From Bacteroidales bacterium (GTDB taxonomy: Bacteria; Bacteroidota; Bacteroidia; Bacteroidales; Muribaculaceae), in assembly GCA_900768685.1 (NCBI GenBank), contig CAAGDX010000036.1:12705-76704 (forward strand): DNA of 64,000 nt. Direction: 5' to 3'. The position numbers were made by a program, and so were the translations under genes. Within the stretch, counting starts at the first letter, position 1, and every line of letters starts with the position of its first letter. This document shows, one piece after another, positions 45,391 to 53,686 of this stretch. The notes below the pieces were generated by a model. It was not told the origin of the DNA and did not search any database. It was given only the letters and a program-made list of their open reading frames with translations.

Positions 45391-46497
45391 TTATTTGACG
45401 AATTGAGAAAGAATAGGGATTAGTTTTGCAGCATAATACTTAAATCCGAGGTCTGTGAGGTGTATTCCGTCAACAGTGCCGTCGTCTTCCACACCGTCAA
45501 GTCCTTCAGAGGTGACATAGTAGAGATTTTTCGGATTTTCCTCTATAAGTCGCTCGAAATTGCGGCGGAAAGCGGCATTTTTCTTTGGCAGATAAGAGCC
45601 GAAGAAAGAATCATAACGAGCGTAGGGATAAATAGGACCTTCCAGCATCACTATTGGCACTTCCGGGCGGAGAGTGCGGAGGATTTTAATAAAATCGTAA
45701 GTAAGAGTGTCGCACATCATTTCCGTGCAATTAGGCACAGGGTCAATAAGATAGCAATCCACGTCCGGAATGGCAGCCAACGCTCTTGCCATGCAGAAAT
45801 CCATTTTGCCCTCGCCGCTGAAGCCCAAGTTTACAACCTCGCAATTCAATTCTCGAGAAATGATATTTGTGGAAGCCATACCCGTTCTTGAAGCACAGCC
45901 GCCCTGCAAGATACTTGTGCCATAAGCCACGATTTTCTTGTCTTTGCGTATAATATCGGGATTACCGGGCGTGATTACGGCGGTGCTGTCCACAATCACG
46001 TCAAGGTTCACAATTCCGTCATACAGAGGCAAATAAATCATGTATTCCTGCATTTTGCCTGAGAGATTTTCCACGTATGTAGCCTCGCAGGTTTTTTCCG
46101 TACCTTTCTTGATATAAGGGCGGTTTGTGTTCACGTGTCTCCACACGCTGTCGCCCTCCAGGATATAGAGATCCGTGCCTTTGAGTCCTGTGTCTGCCAT
46201 GTGAATCATGTGCGTATTAAAATAGAGGTCATACCTCACGCCGATGCTTTTGGAGTCTGTGGCAAAGCGGATACCGAAGCCGGAGGAGCACTGCTGTCGT
46301 TCCCAGAGGTCCGGTCGCACGGAGTCTTTGAGGTAAGCGGGGATGCGTGAGAAGGTACGTTCGGAGTTGTCGAATCCCTTGTTTATAATCCTCAGTTCGA
46401 GGGAATTAACATATTTTTTTGGTGTCGGAGCATTATCGTCTGCAAAAGCCGCAAGTGCGAATAGTCCGAGCAAAATAGTGGCAAAAATATTTTTCAT
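45391..46497 (-). CDS. secreted SGNH/GDSL hydrolase
   Basis: 368 residues, signal peptide 1-19 (ending ALAAFA). An N-terminal beta domain (about 25-180) precedes the SGNH core: nucleophile Ser 195 in YGTSILQGG, Gly in VNLGFSGEG, block III-like IDPVPN, and the catalytic pair Asp 343/His 346 in DGIHLTD. It is probably a carbohydrate or lipid esterase in the periplasm. First gene of the operon with mtnN, luxS and the AlbA_2 gene. Confidence 0.9.
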   Translation of the reverse strand: MKNIFATILLGLFALAAFADDNAPTPKKYVNSLELRIINKGFDNSERTFSRIPAYLKDSVRPDLWERQQCSSGFGIRFATDSKSIGVRYDLYFNTHMIHMADTGLKGTDLYILEGDSVWRHVNTNRPYIKKGTEKTCEATYVENLSGKMQEYMIYLPLYDGIVNLDVIVDSTAVITPGNPDIIRKDKKIVAYGTSILQGGCASRTGMASTNIISRELNCEVVNLGFSGEGKMDFCMARALAAIPDVDCYLIDPVPNCTEMMCDTLTYDFIKILRTLRPEVPIVMLEGPIYPYARYDSFFGSYLPKKNAAFRRNFERLIEENPKNLYYVTSEGLDGVEDDGTVDGIHLTDLGFKYYAAKLIPILSQFVK

Positions 46498-46520
46498 AAA
46501 ATCGGAGTTTTATTTATTTG

Positions 46521-46528
46521 CAAATTTA
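46521..46528 (-). promoter_or_regulatory. -7 element of the SGNH-mtnN-luxS operon (TAAATTTG)
   Basis: Minus-strand TAAATTTG 24 nt before the start codon; predicted leader about 20 nt. Confidence 0.55.
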
Positions 46529-46573
46529 CGCAATTTCTTTGTAATAGAAAAGAGAAAAATGCCGCAGAGGAAA

Positions 46574-47085
46574 ATAAAACCAATTAGACCAATAATTAGG
46601 GTTTGCTTGGGATGCCGCAGCACTATAGATGGCGGAGAGAAGGGGCATCAGCAGTGTGTCGGAGACACGCTGCTGATGAGAAGCCCCGGAGGGGCTTCAA
46701 TTGTGGTAAACGCCGGGTTTAGTGTCGGAGACACTGAACCCGGTGAAAGTAAAGCAAATAAGATATACGAGCCTTGGAGAGGCTCGGGTGTGATAATGAC
46801 AGTACACGCAAATTCGTTACCACAACCGAACCCCTCCAGGGTTCGATATAGAGGTAGTAGTCAGTGGGTCACCGGGTTAAGCCTCTCCGAGGCTGAACCC
46901 GGCGTTTACCACAACCACGCCCCTCCAGGGCGTGTAGCCCTGTCGTGTCTCCGACACGATAGGGCTTCCGGGTCACTACGCCGGTTCGCTTCACAAATCT
47001 GCCATCAAAATCACGCCCCTCCAGGGCGTGTAGCCCTATCGTATCTCCGACACGATAGGGCTTCCGATTATCTCTACTGGTTTAT
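46574..47085. repeat. hairpin cluster C (GGA-loop repeat family)
   Basis: A short 10-bp ladder (AATTAGACCAATAATTAG, 46574-46597) leads into about 480 bp of the family. Its left two thirds are the reverse complement of cluster A 16190-16500, including the unusual linkers GATATAGAGGTAGTAGTC and GTGATAATGACAGTAC. Hairpins: GTGTC-GGA-GACAC (46658), GAAGCCC-CGGAG-GGGCTTC (46680), GTGTC-GGA-GACAC (46720), CGAGCCT-TGGAG-AGGCTCG (46768), and reverse copies near 46828, 46875, 46918, 46945, 47014 and 47046. Two near-identical 60-bp units end the array (ACGCCCCTCCAGGGCGTGTA at 46917 and 47012). No supported gene. Confidence 0.85.
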
Positions 47086-47268
47086 CAAGGACGCCACAAG
47101 CTCTCCAAGCATGCGTCTAGTCAATCGGCGTCAGTAAGAGAACCATATCAAATTTTTCCTGAAAAATGGCTTTTATGGCAGAATTAGCATAATTTTAATA
47201 TTATTTATGCTCCGCAAATGAAAAAATAATCGTAATTTCGGAGAAAAATTTTTTACCCGCATAAAACT

Positions 47269-48927
47269 ATGAAAATTTTTTGCCTGAATACTAATAAGTA
47301 CGTTGCTATCAAGGGTGGCGACAGCCTGAATGATATCTATAACGGCATTAAAGATGAACTGAATTTCACTCCTATATGTGCCAAAGTGAATAACAAAACG
47401 GAAAGCCTCGGCTATCCCGTTTTTGGTCCTAAAATGGTGGAATTTCTGCCTGTTACGGCTCCCTCTGCCATGCGTGTTTACATCCGCTCGCTCTGCATGC
47501 TCCTTTACCGTGCCGCTACGGAATGTTTCCCCGGCAGCAGACTTGTGATAGAACACTCTATCTCCAAAGGTAGTTTTTGCCGCCTTAAAAATGCCGGTGA
47601 AGTGACCCCGGAAAAGGTGGCGGAGATAAAAGCAAAAATGCAGGAACTTGTGGCTCGCGACCTGCCTATTACACGCAAGGAAAGGCTCAGAACAGACGTG
47701 ATAGAGATTTTCCGCAAGCAGGGTCTTGACGACAAAGTGCGTCTTCTGGAAACCGTTCACGATATCTATGCCGTTTATCACACACTCGACGGCGTGAGCG
47801 ACTGCTACTATGGCGCTATGGTGCTTTCCACTGGCGTGCTGAAGGTGTTCGACCTCCTGCCATACAAAGACGGAATGTTGCTCATGGGTCCGGACAAAGA
47901 AAACCCGGAGGTGGCAACAGCCCCCATAAAGCAAGAAAAAATGTACTCCGCTTTCACGGAATACCTCAAGTTTAACAATGTTATAGGCATTGAAAACGTG
48001 GGCGAACTGAACAGCATAATCCAAGCAGGCAAGGCTCCTATGCTCATAAACGTGGCGGAGGCTCTGCACGAAAAGAAAATAGCCGCTATCGCAGACGATA
48101 TCACGGAGCGTTACCATAAAGGCGGTGCAAGGGTGGTGCTGATTGCGGGTCCTTCGTCTTCCGGCAAGACCACAACCATCAAGCGTCTGGCTATCTTCCT
48201 GGCTACAAACCTCTTAAAGCCTCGCATGATTTCTCTGGACAACTATTTCGTGAACCGCACGGACACGCCGAAAGATGAAACCGGCGACTACGACTATGAA
48301 TCGCTCTACGCTCTGGATTTGCCGCTTTTCAACGAGCACCTGAACACTCTTATTAAGGGCGGCGAAGTGAGTCTGCCTACATACGATTTCACTACGGGTT
48401 CGCGTGTATATAAAGGTGAAAAAATACATCTTGACGATAACAGCATTCTGCTTATCGAGGGTATTCACGGGCTTAACCCGAAACTTACGGAAGATATAGA
48501 CGAGGTGATGAAATACCGCGTCTATGTGTCTGCCCTCACCACACTTTCCATTGACGACCACAACTGGGTACCGACAACGGACAACCGTCTGCTGAGACGT
48601 ATTATCCGCGATGCAAAGTACCGCGGCACATCGGCACTGGAGACTATTCGCCGTTGGCCGAGTGTGCGTCGCGGTGAGGAAAAATGGATTTTCCCCTACC
48701 AGGAAAATGCAGATGCGATGTTTAATTCTTCACTGCTTTTTGAACTGAGCGTGCTGAAGGAATACGGACTGGAGGTGCTGCGTGGCGTGCCGAACGATGC
48801 ACCGGAATACGCTGAGGCTTACCGACTTATGCGTTTCCTCTACTATTTTGCACCTCTGAAGCCTGACGCAATTCCGCCCACAAGTTTGCTCCGCGAATTT
48901 CTGGGTGGCAGCACATTTGAGTATTAA
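47269..48927 (+). CDS. nucleoside (uridine-type) kinase with TGS/ThrRS-like N-terminal half
   Basis: 552 residues. The first 60 residues resemble a TGS domain (KGGDSLNDIYNGIKDELNFTPICAKVNNK) and the next ~180 a threonyl-tRNA-synthetase second-domain-like module. The C-terminal half is a uridine-kinase P-loop fold: AGPSSSGKTTTIKRLA (about 293-308), SLDNYFVNR, DLPLFNEHLNTL and IEGIHGLNP. This fusion is common in Bacteroidota and some Firmicutes; it would phosphorylate a nucleoside in pyrimidine salvage, but the true substrate is not established. A weak -7 element (TAATTTCG) is at 47233-47240. Confidence 0.9.
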   Translation: MKIFCLNTNKYVAIKGGDSLNDIYNGIKDELNFTPICAKVNNKTESLGYPVFGPKMVEFLPVTAPSAMRVYIRSLCMLLYRAATECFPGSRLVIEHSISKGSFCRLKNAGEVTPEKVAEIKAKMQELVARDLPITRKERLRTDVIEIFRKQGLDDKVRLLETVHDIYAVYHTLDGVSDCYYGAMVLSTGVLKVFDLLPYKDGMLLMGPDKENPEVATAPIKQEKMYSAFTEYLKFNNVIGIENVGELNSIIQAGKAPMLINVAEALHEKKIAAIADDITERYHKGGARVVLIAGPSSSGKTTTIKRLAIFLATNLLKPRMISLDNYFVNRTDTPKDETGDYDYESLYALDLPLFNEHLNTLIKGGEVSLPTYDFTTGSRVYKGEKIHLDDNSILLIEGIHGLNPKLTEDIDEVMKYRVYVSALTTLSIDDHNWVPTTDNRLLRRIIRDAKYRGTSALETIRRWPSVRRGEEKWIFPYQENADAMFNSSLLFELSVLKEYGLEVLRGVPNDAPEYAEAYRLMRFLYYFAPLKPDAIPPTSLLREFLGGSTFEY

Positions 48928-48978
48928 CTCCATTTGTAAAAAGTGACACCAAAATAAGTTACCACCAAAAAAAATCAC

Positions 48979-48986
48979 TATTTTTG
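48979..48986 (+). promoter_or_regulatory. pepP -7 element (TATTTTTG)
   Basis: TATTTTTG 27 nt before the pepP start; no clear -33. Confidence 0.5.
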
Positions 48987-49012
48987 CAAAAAAATAAACA
49001 ACAAACACAACT

Positions 49013-50785
49013 ATGAAAGAAGAAATCAAATCTCGTATAGAAGCATTGCAGGCAGAAATTAAAAGCCGTAACCTCGATGCTATAATCATTCCGCAGTCTG
49101 ACCCTCACCAGAGCGAATACCTCGCTTCTCACTGGCAGGTGCGTCGCTATTTTACAGGTTTTACAGGCTCTGCAGGCACCCTCGTGGTAACCCTGAGTGA
49201 TGCCCTGCTCTGGACAGATTCACGCTACTTCCTCCAGGCAGCCCAGCAACTTGAAGGCACAGGTATCATACTGATGAAAGACGGACTTCCCGCAACCCCA
49301 AGCATAGAAGATTACCTCAAAAGCGTACTCGTACGCGGCAACGTAGTGGGTATAGACGGTTGGCTATTCGCTATAAACAAGGTAAAAGCAATGGTTTCTT
49401 CCTTTGAAAGAGCCGGAATAAAGGTAGATACGGGAGTTGATGTGGTGGACAAACTCTGGCAGGACCGCCCGAGCCTCCCCACAAACAAGATTTTTATTCA
49501 CGAGCAACAATACGCCGGCAAAGACACCGCCAAGAAAATACGCGAAGTGCTGGAACGTACCGCAGGTGTGAACGCAACTCTCATCTCATCACTCGACGAG
49601 ATTGCCTGGACACTGAACATCCGCTGCAGCGACGTGAACTGCAACCCTGTGGCAACAGCCTTCCTCTATCTTTCCGCAAAACAGTCCATACTCTTCACAC
49701 TGCCGGAAAAAGTTGACGTTGACGTGGCAGACTACCTCAACCTCAAAGGCGTGGAAGTACGCCCATACAGCGAAATAGCAAAATTCGTGGCGGAAATACC
49801 AAGCGAAAAAGTATATATCGACGGCGAACACACTTGCCACGCTATTCTGCAGCAACTCGGCGACAAAGCCGTGGTGGGTATCTCCCCCGTGGCTATGCTC
49901 AAATCTTGCAAAAACGATGTGGAAATAGAAGGCACAAAAGCCGCTATGATTCGTGACGGCGTGGCACTCGTACGCGGCTTCCGCCGTATTGAAGCCGCTA
50001 TTGAAAAAGGCGAAAAACTCACGGAAATGTGCGTTGCGGAAATTTTGGAACAAGAACGCAGCAAGCAACCGCTATATTTTGACTTAAGTTTCGGTACAAT
50101 AGCCGGTTATGCAGGTCACGGCGCTATCGTGCACTATGAGGCAGACGAGGAAAGCAATGCCACGATAGGCAAAGAATCCCTCCTGCTCATAGACTCCGGC
50201 GCTCAATACCTTGACGGCACTACGGACATCACACGCACAATATCACTCGGAACACCTACAGCCGAGGAAAAACGCGACTTTACACTTGTGATGAAAGGTC
50301 ACATCGCCTTAGGTTCCGCAATCTTCCCGGAAGAAACTCGCGGTGACCAACTCGATGCACTTGCAAGACAGTTCCTCTGGAAAAACGGTCTGAGTTACCT
50401 CCACGGTACGGGTCACGGCGTGGGTCACTTCCTCTATGTTCACGAAGGTCCGCAAAGCATCCGCCTCAACACCGTGCCTTACTTCCTCACCCCGGGCATG
50501 ATAACATCCAATGAACCCGGTCTTTATCGCGAAGGCAAACACGGCATACGCTGCGAAAACCTGGTGCTGACAGTACCGGCATTTGAAACGGAATTCGGCA
50601 AATTCTACAAGTTTGAGACCCTCACACTCTTCCCGTTTGACCGCAAACTCTTTGACACTTCCATTATGACTACGGAAGAAATTGCATGGGTGAACAATTA
50701 TCACAAAATAGTGTTTGAAAAACTCTCCCCTATGCTTGACGAAGAGTCCAAACAGTGGCTCGCACAAAAAACTCGTGAACTCTAA
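49013..50785 (+). CDS. pepP: Xaa-Pro aminopeptidase (M24B)
   Basis: 590-residue cytoplasmic metalloaminopeptidase removing N-terminal residues next to proline. It has the three-domain layout of the long (APP1-like) form: two creatinase-N-like domains (about 1-300) and the pita-bread catalytic domain. Dinuclear metal ligands appear in LLIDSGAQYLDGTTDITRT (two Asp), GTGHGVGHFLYVHEGP (His), ITSNEPGLYREG (Glu) and GIRCENL (Glu). Followed 27 nt later by the carbonic-anhydrase-like gene, likely cotranscribed. Confidence 0.95.
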   Translation: MKEEIKSRIEALQAEIKSRNLDAIIIPQSDPHQSEYLASHWQVRRYFTGFTGSAGTLVVTLSDALLWTDSRYFLQAAQQLEGTGIILMKDGLPATPSIEDYLKSVLVRGNVVGIDGWLFAINKVKAMVSSFERAGIKVDTGVDVVDKLWQDRPSLPTNKIFIHEQQYAGKDTAKKIREVLERTAGVNATLISSLDEIAWTLNIRCSDVNCNPVATAFLYLSAKQSILFTLPEKVDVDVADYLNLKGVEVRPYSEIAKFVAEIPSEKVYIDGEHTCHAILQQLGDKAVVGISPVAMLKSCKNDVEIEGTKAAMIRDGVALVRGFRRIEAAIEKGEKLTEMCVAEILEQERSKQPLYFDLSFGTIAGYAGHGAIVHYEADEESNATIGKESLLLIDSGAQYLDGTTDITRTISLGTPTAEEKRDFTLVMKGHIALGSAIFPEETRGDQLDALARQFLWKNGLSYLHGTGHGVGHFLYVHEGPQSIRLNTVPYFLTPGMITSNEPGLYREGKHGIRCENLVLTVPAFETEFGKFYKFETLTLFPFDRKLFDTSIMTTEEIAWVNNYHKIVFEKLSPMLDEESKQWLAQKTREL

Positions 50786-50812
50786 ACAATTAAAATTCAG
50801 CACTTTACTCAA

Positions 50813-51331
50813 ATGGCACTAATAATTCCCCTGAGAGGTTTCACTCCGGAAATAGGCAAAGACTGCTTTCTTGCAGAAAACGCAACGATAATAGGCGACA
50901 CAATAATAGGCGACGAATGTAGCATCTGGTTTAACACCGTGATTCGCGGTGACGTGAACTCTATCCGCATAGGAAACAGAGTAAACATCCAGGACGGCTC
51001 CGTTCTCCACACACTATATCAGAAATCCACTATTGAGATTGGCAACGATGTTTCCATAGGTCACAACGTCACCATCCACGGTGCTAAAATCCACGACTAC
51101 GCACTCATAGGCATGGGTGCCGTGGTGATGGACGATGCCGTGGTGGGCGAAGGCGCTATGGTGGCTGCAGGCTCCGTAGTCCTCTCCAAAACGCAGGTAG
51201 GACCACACGAACTTTGGGGCGGCACACCTGCCAAATTCATCAAAATGGTAGAGCCGGAAAAAGCCAAGGAGATGAACATCAAAATAGCACACAACTATCT
51301 GATGTACTCCAAATGGTATGATGAGAAATAA
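50813..51331 (+). CDS. gamma-carbonic anhydrase family hexapeptide protein
   Basis: 172 residues of left-handed beta-helix (imperfect LIGMGAVVMDDAVVGEGAMVAAGS-type hexads). Metal ligands of the family are visible: His in DGSVLHTLYQ, and the pair in IGHNVTIHGAKI. Members are variously called PaaY, CaiE or YrdA; carbonic anhydrase activity is not certain. The C-terminal helix packs on the trimer. Cotranscription with pepP is likely. Confidence 0.92.
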   Translation: MALIIPLRGFTPEIGKDCFLAENATIIGDTIIGDECSIWFNTVIRGDVNSIRIGNRVNIQDGSVLHTLYQKSTIEIGNDVSIGHNVTIHGAKIHDYALIGMGAVVMDDAVVGEGAMVAAGSVVLSKTQVGPHELWGGTPAKFIKMVEPEKAKEMNIKIAHNYLMYSKWYDEK

Positions 51332-51351
51332 ATTTGAAAACTAAAATACTG

Positions 51352-51394
51352 AAATAGCTAAGATAGCAGATATAGCTAACTTAGCTATTTTTTT
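51352..51394 (+). terminator. bidirectional terminator (AGCTA ladder)
   Basis: AAATAGCTAAG (51352-51362) pairs with CTTAGCTATTT (51380-51390), T run follows. The loop repeats the same motif (ATAGCAGATATAGCTAA), so the terminator itself is built of 10-bp AGCTA units. It separates the gamma-CA gene from convergent hicB. Confidence 0.75.
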
Positions 51395-51406
51395 ATGAGC
51401 TATTTT

Positions 51407-51754
51407 TTACGAAAGAGCGGCTGCGACTTGCTTTTCCAAAGCATTTTTAATAAAAGCATTGATGGAGATACCTGCACGAGAAGCAAGCAAGGCGATTTTG
51501 CTGTGAATTTCCGGGGAAATACGGATATTAAGAGCACCGGAATAGCTTTTTCTGGGCTGAATACCTTCCTCCTCGCAAAATGCCAAATAATCATCAACGG
51601 CACTGTGGAAATCATTACGCAACTCATCAACCGTTTGCCCTTCATACGTAATCATCGTATCATTTGGCAGTGCAAGCACTTTGCCATATAGCATATTTTC
51701 TTCTTCAACTACATCAATACTGCCGATGTATCCTTTGTATGTCATTGTGTTCAT
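51407..51754 (-). CDS. hicB: HicB antitoxin
   Basis: 115 residues. The N-terminal HicB fold (MTYKGYIGSIDVVEEENMLYGKVLALPNDTM... with DDYLAFCEEEG) binds and inhibits HicA. The C-terminal ribbon-helix-helix (SGALNIRISPEIHSKIALLASRAGISINAFIKNALEKQ) binds DNA for autoregulation. Its start overlaps the hicA stop by 4 nt. Confidence 0.92.
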   Translation of the reverse strand: MNTMTYKGYIGSIDVVEEENMLYGKVLALPNDTMITYEGQTVDELRNDFHSAVDDYLAFCEEEGIQPRKSYSGALNIRISPEIHSKIALLASRAGISINAFIKNALEKQVAAALS

Positions 51755-52002
51755 ATCAGTTTGTTGTTTTTAAGAAAAACATAAATACTATTCATTGCAC
51801 CTGAATTAATTATATTTCCGGGGTGAGGCTTGTGCATCATAAAAACACTTTCTCCCTTTCTAAAAATTATTCGGGAGCCACTTGTTTTGCCCTTATTTCC
51901 TATTACATAGCCAAAAATCGAAAACAATCTCTCAACTTCCTGCCATGTAAAATCTTTTGGCATACACTTAAACCTCTCTATTAGTTTCTCCTTTGTTCCC
52001 AT
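51751..52002 (-). CDS. hicA: HicA-type toxin
   Basis: 83 residues, dsRBD-like mRNA interferase fold. The toxin precedes the antitoxin, the usual hicAB order. The conserved region reads SGSRIIFRKGESVFMMHKPHPGN; in canonical HicA the position just after Gly-Ser is a catalytic His, here Arg. The C-terminal helix NSIYVFLKNNKLI fits the family. Many Bacteroidota HicA-like proteins share this variation, so activity is uncertain. Confidence 0.85.
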   Translation of the reverse strand: MGTKEKLIERFKCMPKDFTWQEVERLFSIFGYVIGNKGKTSGSRIIFRKGESVFMMHKPHPGNIINSGAMNSIYVFLKNNKLI

Positions 52003-52030
52003 TATAGGTTGTTATGTTTCTTTCACGTCA

Positions 52031-52038
52031 CAAAGGTA
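52031..52038 (-). promoter_or_regulatory. hicAB -7 element (TACCTTTG)
   Basis: Minus-strand TACCTTTG 28 nt before the hicA start. Confidence 0.55.
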
Positions 52039-52155
52039 ACTGTTTTTTAGTTACAAAACAAGTTTTTTAAGCTGAAATAATGCACATTTTGGCTAAAACT
52101 CAATGCATTAACAAAAATTTAATACCTAAAGAGTGCGTTTTAGAAAAATAATTCT

Positions 52156-52163
52156 TAACTTTG
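52156..52163 (+). promoter_or_regulatory. -7 element of the 52221 gene (TAACTTTG)
   Basis: TAACTTTG; predicted leader about 53 nt, A/T-rich. Confidence 0.6.
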
Positions 52164-52220
52164 CCACCTAAAATGCATTAAAGAGACTATTCAATTAATT
52201 AACTAATAAATTATTACATT

Positions 52221-53468
52221 ATGAAAAAATTTTTACGTTTATCTCTCGTTGCTCTTTTTGCAACAGTTTTCAATGTAGTTTCAGCTGAAGATATTCTTTG
52301 GTCTGAAGATTTCAGTTCTTATAAAGCTGATGATGTTCCTACCGGTGGCACTTACAACTATGTTTGTGCCGATAATGGTACAAGCCTTACAAAGGTTTAT
52401 GCAGCAAATCTTGCTACAGGTACATCTCCGGAACTTCTTATCGGAAAATCAGCCGGTTCTTTCTCCGCTACAATCCCTATGAACGGTAAATCAGGCGAAT
52501 TAACTCTTACGTTCTTGGCTAATAACGGAAACCTTGTTGTAACAACAACAAACGCTACAATAGGCACAAAAGTAGCAGCAGGTAACTCTTATACATATCC
52601 TGTAACTGTAGAAGCCGGTACTGAAAGCGTTACAATTCTTTTCTCAAACTCCTCAAGCAAAAACGTTCGTTTTGACAACGTAAAACTTTACCAAGGTACA
52701 GCACTCTTACCTGCAGGTCTTTCTTGGGGTACTTCAGCTCGCACAGTTACTATCGGTGCAGAAGACAACGCATTCCCAACTCTTACAAACCCTTACGGAG
52801 TACGCGTAGAATACAGCAGCGACAATGCAGAAGTTGCTACTATCGATGCTGAAACAGGCGTTATCACTCTCGTTGCTGCAGGTGATGCAAACATCTCTGC
52901 AAGATTTGAAGGTGATGCTCAGTATGAAGCAAGCGAAGCTACTTACAAACTCACTGTAAAAGCACCGGCAGACCCATCTGTTGATATCAGCAACACTATT
53001 GAAACAGCTTACACTGTAGCTAAAGCATACGAACTCATTGCTGCTAACCAGGGTCTTGAAACAGCTGTTTACGTAAAAGGTACTATCACTAACATTAAGG
53101 AAGTAAGCACCAGCTATGGTAACGCTACTTACTCTATCAATGATGACGCTACATACGACAAAGCAACCGCACTCGTACTTTACCGCGGTTACTTCGCTGA
53201 AAACATCAAATTCACTTCTGCAGACCAAATCAAAGTAGGTGATACAGTTGTTGTCTATGGTAAATTGGTTGACTACAATGGCACTAAAGAAATGAATGCA
53301 GGCAACTACATTGTTCTTCTCAATGGTGTATCAGGTGTTGAAAACGTAGCTGCTGAAAATGCTCCTGTTGAATACTTCAACCTCCAGGGCGTTCGCGTTG
53401 CAAATCCGGAAAACGGTCTCTTCATCCGTCGCCAGGGCAACACAGTTTCTAAAGTTGTTATCCGCTAA
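52221..53468 (+). CDS. secreted multidomain protein with OB-fold-like domain and sorting-like tail
   Basis: 415 residues. Signal peptide 1-22. A jelly-roll-like segment follows (about 25-155, ILWSEDFSSYKADDVPTGGTY), then a short Ig-like stretch (about 165-250, ARFEGDAQYEASEATYKLTV). Residues about 258-375 resemble a bacterial OB-fold seen in surface proteins and nucleases (AVYVKGTITNIKEVSTSYGNATYSI ... DTVVVYGKLVDYNG). The last 30 residues (VEYFNLQGVRVANPENGLFIRRQGNTVSKVVIR) resemble a T9SS type A sorting domain. No catalytic residues recognised; a terminator follows. Confidence 0.8.
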   Translation: MKKFLRLSLVALFATVFNVVSAEDILWSEDFSSYKADDVPTGGTYNYVCADNGTSLTKVYAANLATGTSPELLIGKSAGSFSATIPMNGKSGELTLTFLANNGNLVVTTTNATIGTKVAAGNSYTYPVTVEAGTESVTILFSNSSSKNVRFDNVKLYQGTALLPAGLSWGTSARTVTIGAEDNAFPTLTNPYGVRVEYSSDNAEVATIDAETGVITLVAAGDANISARFEGDAQYEASEATYKLTVKAPADPSVDISNTIETAYTVAKAYELIAANQGLETAVYVKGTITNIKEVSTSYGNATYSINDDATYDKATALVLYRGYFAENIKFTSADQIKVGDTVVVYGKLVDYNGTKEMNAGNYIVLLNGVSGVENVAAENAPVEYFNLQGVRVANPENGLFIRRQGNTVSKVVIR

Positions 53469-53489
53469 TTAGTCTTAGCAATCATATCA

Positions 53490-53520
53490 AAAAGCGACCT
53501 CTTGCGAGGTCGCTTTTTTT
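53490..53520 (+). terminator. terminator after the 52221 gene
   Basis: GCGACCTC-TTGC-GAGGTCGC flanked by A and T runs. Confidence 0.9.
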
Positions 53521-53532
53521 GTGACCATTTGG

Positions 53533-53592
53533 GAAATTGGACTAATTAGACTAATTGGACTAATTAGACTAAATCGGCTAAATCGGCTAATT
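53533..53592. repeat. 10-bp ladder (TTGGACTAAT/TTAGACTAAT)
   Basis: Six units of a 10-bp repeat, the last two reading AAATCGGCTA. It is the reverse-strand version of TTAGTCTAAT, lying between a terminator and the pldA promoter. Confidence 0.9.
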
Positions 53593-53661
53593 TGCAATAA
53601 AATTAGTAAATAATGCCACTAATTCCGACATTTGAAACAATAAGGAACACTGTTTTTTTAC

Positions 53662-53669
53662 TAATTTTG
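53662..53669 (+). promoter_or_regulatory. pldA -7 element (TAATTTTG)
   Basis: TAATTTTG 18 nt before the start codon; leader about 12 nt. Confidence 0.55.
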
Positions 53670-53686
53670 CATTAAAATTTACGAGT

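Noticed and set aside
47173..48117. 314-codon minus-strand frame
   Set aside because: Antisense to the nucleoside kinase gene and extends into its promoter; no recognisable domain.
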